9,029 bases of DNA, taken from contig CAZDAW010000119.1 of assembly GCA_964503685.1 (NCBI GenBank), positions 1 to 9,029 on the forward strand, given 5' to 3'. Below the pieces are notes generated by a model. The model saw only the letters and a list, made by a program, of their open reading frames with translations, was not told the origin of the DNA and made no database searches. Position 1 is the stretch's first letter. Every line of letters begins with the position of its first letter. Positions 6,684-9,029 of the stretch are shown here, piece by piece. The stretch comes from CAZDAW01 sp964503685 (GTDB taxonomy: Bacteria > Chloroflexota > Anaerolineae > Anaerolineales > Anaerolineaceae). The position numbers and the translations under genes are program-made.

Positions 6684-8579
6684 TTATCCTTTCTTCTCAA
6701 ATGTAAACAGGCTTTCTCCTGCCCGGATCAGGTCGCCGTCCACCAGCCGCCGTTGCCCGCTGACCGGCTGCTCGTTGACAAAAACCGGGTTATCCGCCTT
6801 GATTGATTGGATGAAATATTCACCCTGCGTCAAACGAATGAGCGCATGCTGCCGCGAAGCGTTTAACCCCTTGAGGCCGATGTCGTTCTCGTCCCGCTTG
6901 CGCCCCAGGCGGGTTTCGTTTTGCAGCGGCCAGACATGCTCTGGCATCAGACCCTGCAACTCGCGGAGAACGGCCGCCCCTCCGCTTTTTTCAGCGCCGC
7001 CGGTTTTCGGCTGCTTGCGTTTGCGCAGTACAACCGAAAGGACGATCACCAGGATCACGATCGCCACCGCGGCGATGACGAAGAACATTCCCAGGTCATT
7101 AGCCTCAGCCGTGACTTTGATTTCGGCTTCACCCGTGTTCCCTTCGCTGTCTTCGGCAACGACTTTGAGCGTATGCGAGCCGGGCGCCACGGAACGCGAA
7201 TTCCATTCACACTCAAAATCCTTCTCCGTCTTGAGGGTCATCGGCGTCTCCATTTCAACGCCATCAACCCATAACACCGCCTTATTGATCTTCGAGAAAG
7301 ATTCGATCCCGACCTTGACCATCGTCTTTCCATAGATCGAGGCCCCTTCGGCAGGCTCGATGAATTTCACCTCCACCAGCGGGCGAATTTCCAGGCTCAA
7401 AGTGAGCTTGCCGGTATTGCCCGATTTATCCAGCGCAGCAATTTCGAAGGTATGCTTGCCGGGCGCTACCTTGCCCATGTCCCATTCAAATTCGTAAGGT
7501 TCGCTGATAACCGTTGAAAGGATCGTTCCATCGAGCAGGTAATCCACCTTTTCCAGGGTCGAGGGAGTGGTAAACTCCGGCTTGAGCACCTTCTTACCGC
7601 CGATCTTCTGTCCGTCCTGAATATCGGGCAGCGAGATGGATATTTCGCTCGGTCGGGCAATGAAGGTGTGCGTGGCCTGAACCTGCGCGCCCTGGTCATC
7701 GATGCTCACTGACAGTTCGTGCTCCTTGCCGTCGGCCTGCAGCGCCGAAGTGAACGTGACCAGATACTGCTCGCGCAGAATCGTCATGACCATTGCCAGG
7801 TCATCGCTCAAAGTCGTGGCGTCCGGCTTGATCTGCGCTGCGCCGCCGGTCAGGTCCGCCAGGCGTTCGAGCTGGTTGCGGTCCACGTCGCCGAAGCCGA
7901 TCGGATAAACCGGGATCGACCAGCGCGCCGCCTCGGTCACGGCCTGCTCGAAATTATAGGTCTTACTGGCAGTATCGCGCCCATCGGTCAGCAAAACGAT
8001 CACGTGCCGGCCGTCGTGATTCTTGAGCACCTTGACCGCCTCGACTAGGGCGTCGTTGAGCGCCGTCCCGCTGTGCGTCTCCAGCCCATCGATCTTCGTT
8101 CCCAGCAGGTCCTTGTCGCTTGTCAAAGGCTGGGTCTGCTCGATTTCCCCGGAAAAGGCAACGATGGCCGCCTGATCCTGGTCGGCCATGAGTTTGACAA
8201 AATTCTTGGCGGCAGCCTTGGCCGTTTCGATTGGCCGCGGCATGCTCCCCATCGCCATGCTGTCGCTCACGTCCATCAAGAGCACGTAGGCGAGAGGCTG
8301 CTCGGTGTTATTGATCGGCTCGACCTGGAAATTCGTGACCGGTTTCCCTTCTTCCGAAACAGTAAAACTCTCTTTTTGCATGTCCTTGATGGGGAATCCC
8401 TGGACATTCGTATAGGAGAGATAGACTTTGACGTTGGGAAATTTCTCGTAATCGACGTACTCGATGCTCGCTCTGCCCATCCCCTGGGCTAAAGCCGCCG
8501 CTGGAACAGTCAGCGCTATGAGGACGATGAGCGCCAGGATAATCCGCATGTGAGGCGTCGCCTTCCTGATAATCTTCAT
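6684..8579 (-). CDS. VWA domain protein with two Ig-like domains, TM helix and cytosolic FHA
   Basis: 631 residues, the first gene of the operon. A signal peptide spans about 1-31 (likely cut after ALA, 29-31). A beta-rich region (38-88) leads into a von Willebrand A domain (about 96-275) with a complete MIDAS: D103-x-S105-x-S107, T172 in SGTAL and D199 in LLTDGRD. Two Ig-like domains follow (about 311-399 and 401-491); both contain a PG-[KS]-HT motif and a D-x-[SE]-GNTG motif, suggesting an internal duplication. Then come a membrane helix (about 497-518), a basic stop-transfer stretch RKRKQPK and a cytosolic FHA (about 547-628: G559-R560, S575-R-Q-H578, N602). VWA domains with a MIDAS bind protein ligands through a divalent metal. 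Inference: an envelope adhesion or surveillance receptor signalling inward via the FHA. The start is MKII at 8579 because GGGAGG lies 7 nt upstream; an internal Met (8549) has a poorer site. Confidence 0.93.
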   Translation of the reverse strand: MKIIRKATPHMRIILALIVLIALTVPAAALAQGMGRASIEYVDYEKFPNVKVYLSYTNVQGFPIKDMQKESFTVSEEGKPVTNFQVEPINNTEQPLAYVLLMDVSDSMAMGSMPRPIETAKAAAKNFVKLMADQDQAAIVAFSGEIEQTQPLTSDKDLLGTKIDGLETHSGTALNDALVEAVKVLKNHDGRHVIVLLTDGRDTASKTYNFEQAVTEAARWSIPVYPIGFGDVDRNQLERLADLTGGAAQIKPDATTLSDDLAMVMTILREQYLVTFTSALQADGKEHELSVSIDDQGAQVQATHTFIARPSEISISLPDIQDGQKIGGKKVLKPEFTTPSTLEKVDYLLDGTILSTVISEPYEFEWDMGKVAPGKHTFEIAALDKSGNTGKLTLSLEIRPLVEVKFIEPAEGASIYGKTMVKVGIESFSKINKAVLWVDGVEMETPMTLKTEKDFECEWNSRSVAPGSHTLKVVAEDSEGNTGEAEIKVTAEANDLGMFFVIAAVAIVILVIVLSVVLRKRKQPKTGGAEKSGGAAVLRELQGLMPEHVWPLQNETRLGRKRDENDIGLKGLNASRQHALIRLTQGEYFIQSIKADNPVFVNEQPVSGQRRLVDGDLIRAGESLFTFEKKG

Positions 8580-8727
8580 TGTCCAACCTCCCTTTCTTTA
8601 ATTGAAAGATGAGATCATTTGCCGAGCAATGACCCTTGAAAAAATTGGATGCTTATATTTTTATGGTTTATTTTGGGGCGAAGATATATTCCCCTAATTT
8701 CATGTTTGGAATATGTTCAAACAATCT
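8580..8727 (-). other. 5' leader of the operon (untranslated, AT-rich)
   Basis: From the predicted transcription start near 8727 to the ATG of the VWA gene there are about 148 nt without a convincing gene. The stretch is AT-rich compared with the coding regions. It contains a GGGG/CCCC hairpin (8675-8694, with flanking AA/TT pairing and a two-base bulge), not followed by a T-run and so not a terminator. It also contains a small stem TCTTT/AAAGA (8595-8609) next to the Shine-Dalgarno. I do not recognise a riboswitch. Confidence 0.5.
8587..8592 (-). promoter_or_regulatory. Shine-Dalgarno GGGAGG of the VWA gene
   Basis: GGGAGG on the minus strand lies 7 nt before ATG 8579. It supports the MKII start over the internal Met ten codons later. 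Confidence 0.8.
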
Positions 8728-8733
8728 GCAATT

Positions 8734-8762
8734 ATTATAATGAATGATCAGCATACTGTCAA
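8734..8762 (-). promoter_or_regulatory. Consensus sigma-70 promoter for the signalling operon
   Basis: The minus strand reads TTGACA (8762-8757), exactly 17 nt, then TATAAT (8739-8734): both hexamers match consensus at the optimal spacing. The predicted start is an A near 8727. It points into the VWA gene, and no other comparable promoter was noticed in the operon. A TGATCA palindrome lies in the spacer, and an imperfect dyad GTTTG-N9-CAAAC (8704-8722) lies just downstream of the start. Confidence 0.85.
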
Positions 8763-8810
8763 TTAAAGTTGGGGGAATCAACATGCCTTTCTTAAAGTCG
8801 TAAAAGGGGG

Positions 8811-8839
8811 TTGAAAAGAACGACCTTCTTCGATAAATT
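8811..8839 (+). promoter_or_regulatory. Weak candidate promoter for the transposase-like gene
   Basis: TTGAAA (8811-8816), 17 nt, then TAAATT (8834-8839); 5/6 and 4/6 matches to the sigma-70 hexamers. If used, transcription would begin near 8846, inside the loop of the inverted repeat and after its left arm. The region is AT-rich, so chance matches are likely. Confidence 0.25.
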
Positions 8840-8875
8840 TGAATTTGGCAAAACAAATTTGAAACGAGGAAGGTC
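8822..8875 (+). repeat. Inverted repeat (RNA hairpin) covering the Shine-Dalgarno of the transposase-like gene
   Basis: The left arm begins GACCTTCTTCG (8822-8832) and the right arm ends CGAGGAAGGTC (8865-8875). They pair over 11 positions, with one G-U wobble in plus-strand RNA. An inner AAATTTG (8835-8841) pairs with CAAATTT (8854-8860), across a small internal loop, leaving a 12-nt apical loop. The right arm contains the GAGGAAGG ribosome-binding sequence of the gene starting at 8879. This would hide the site in read-through transcripts that contain both arms. AAATTTGAA also recurs as a direct repeat, 20 bp apart. Confidence 0.75.
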
Positions 8876-8878
8876 AAA

Positions 8879-9029
8879 ATGGAGTCTAACACAAAAACAG
8901 GACAACAAGAGGAAACAGGGCGAAATGAGGCCAAGATAATTCATGTAGGAGAGCTTCTGAGTTACCTGATGCGGGTCAAGGATGGTCGCAAAAGACGAGG
9001 GATACGGTATGGATTAGAGATCATCCTGG
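8879..9029 (+). CDS. Transposase-like protein, N-terminal fragment (ISAs1 / DDE_Tnp_1-associated type), cut by right edge
   Basis: Fifty codons are visible. After a polar tail, the segment VGELLSYLMRVKDGRKRRGIRYGLEIIL (23-50) follows the pattern of the N-terminal domain of ISAs1-family (H-repeat-associated) transposases, in which L-x-x-x-x-x-I-x-D-x-R-x-x-R-G-x-R-[HY]-x-L leads into a hydrophobic helix. The catalytic DDE part lies outside the window. GAGGAAGG ends 5 nt before the ATG, which supports the start. It is transcribed away from the signalling operon and looks unrelated to it. Base composition upstream is AT-rich. The left end of the element cannot be placed because its right end is not visible. 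The family assignment is from a short motif and is therefore moderate. Confidence 0.6.
   Translation, partial: MESNTKTGQQEETGRNEAKIIHVGELLSYLMRVKDGRKRRGIRYGLEIIL

Noticed and set aside
5620..7335. Long plus-strand open frame of 571 codons
   Set aside because: It lies antisense to the clear PP2C and VWA genes, has no recognisable domain and arises from their codon pattern.
1..8579. Type VI secretion threonine-phosphorylation locus or TerY-P/tellurite cluster
   Set aside because: Kinase, PP2C, FHA and VWA genes are shared themes, but no T6SS structural gene, TagQRST, TerD-like or zinc-ribbon partner is present, and the VWA protein here is secreted and membrane-anchored.
8668..8934. Minus-strand open frame of 88 codons through the promoter region
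   Set aside because: It runs across the hairpin, the consensus promoter and the start of the transposase-like gene on the other strand, with no Shine-Dalgarno or domain found.
1..9029. tRNA, rRNA, CRISPR arrays or a defence system
   Set aside because: No cloverleaf, rRNA signature or regularly spaced repeats were seen, and no nuclease or restriction gene is present.

Overview
This window is almost entirely one leftward (minus-strand) operon of bacterial Ser/Thr-phosphorylation signalling genes. An unrelated rightward gene, probably an insertion-sequence transposase, begins at the right edge. Gene density, Shine-Dalgarno sites and short gene spacing are bacterial. The style (cytosolic eukaryote-like kinases without PASTA domains, Thr/Pro-rich surface linkers, many FHA domains, LGFP-like repeats) suggests a Chloroflexota (Anaerolineae-like) or other environmental bacterium. 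That placement is inference, because no rRNA or marker gene is present.

Layout in transcription order, right to left. A consensus sigma-70 promoter (8762-8734, TTGACA-17-TATAAT) and a leader of about 148 nt precede six complete genes and one partial gene. (1) 8579-6684: secreted or anchored VWA protein with two Ig-like domains, one membrane helix and a cytosolic FHA domain. (2) 6675-5131: PP2C phosphatase with one membrane helix and an extracytoplasmic tail. (3) 5076-4318: three-helix membrane protein with a C-terminal FHA. (4) 4266-3706: small soluble FHA protein with four Thr-Glu/Asp-Ile repeats ahead of the FHA, reminiscent of GarA/OdhI. (5) 3654-2404: cytosolic Ser/Thr kinase fused to an FHA domain. 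(6) 2400-751: signal peptide, degenerate LytM/M23 domain, LGFP-like repeats, one membrane helix, cytosolic FHA. (7) 747 to the left edge: a second Ser/Thr kinase, cut by the window. Spacings are 8, 54, 51, 51, 3 and 3 nt, and no terminator is visible between genes.

Inferred logic: neither kinase shows a membrane helix in what is visible, and sensing seems to be placed in separate envelope proteins (VWA/Ig, three-helix, LytM/LGFP) that each carry a cytosolic phosphothreonine-reading FHA tail. The kinases write, the PP2C erases, and the small four-repeat FHA protein looks like a multi-site phospho-switch. Both kinases have HCD in place of HRD in the catalytic loop. I know of no described system with exactly this gene set. 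It recalls the mycobacterial pstP/fha/pkn cluster, the T6SS threonine-phosphorylation pathway and the TerY-P (VWA, PP2C, kinase) triads, but it lacks their defining partners in this window.

Right edge: 8763-9029 holds a long inverted repeat that would bury the Shine-Dalgarno of the transposase-like gene in read-through RNA.
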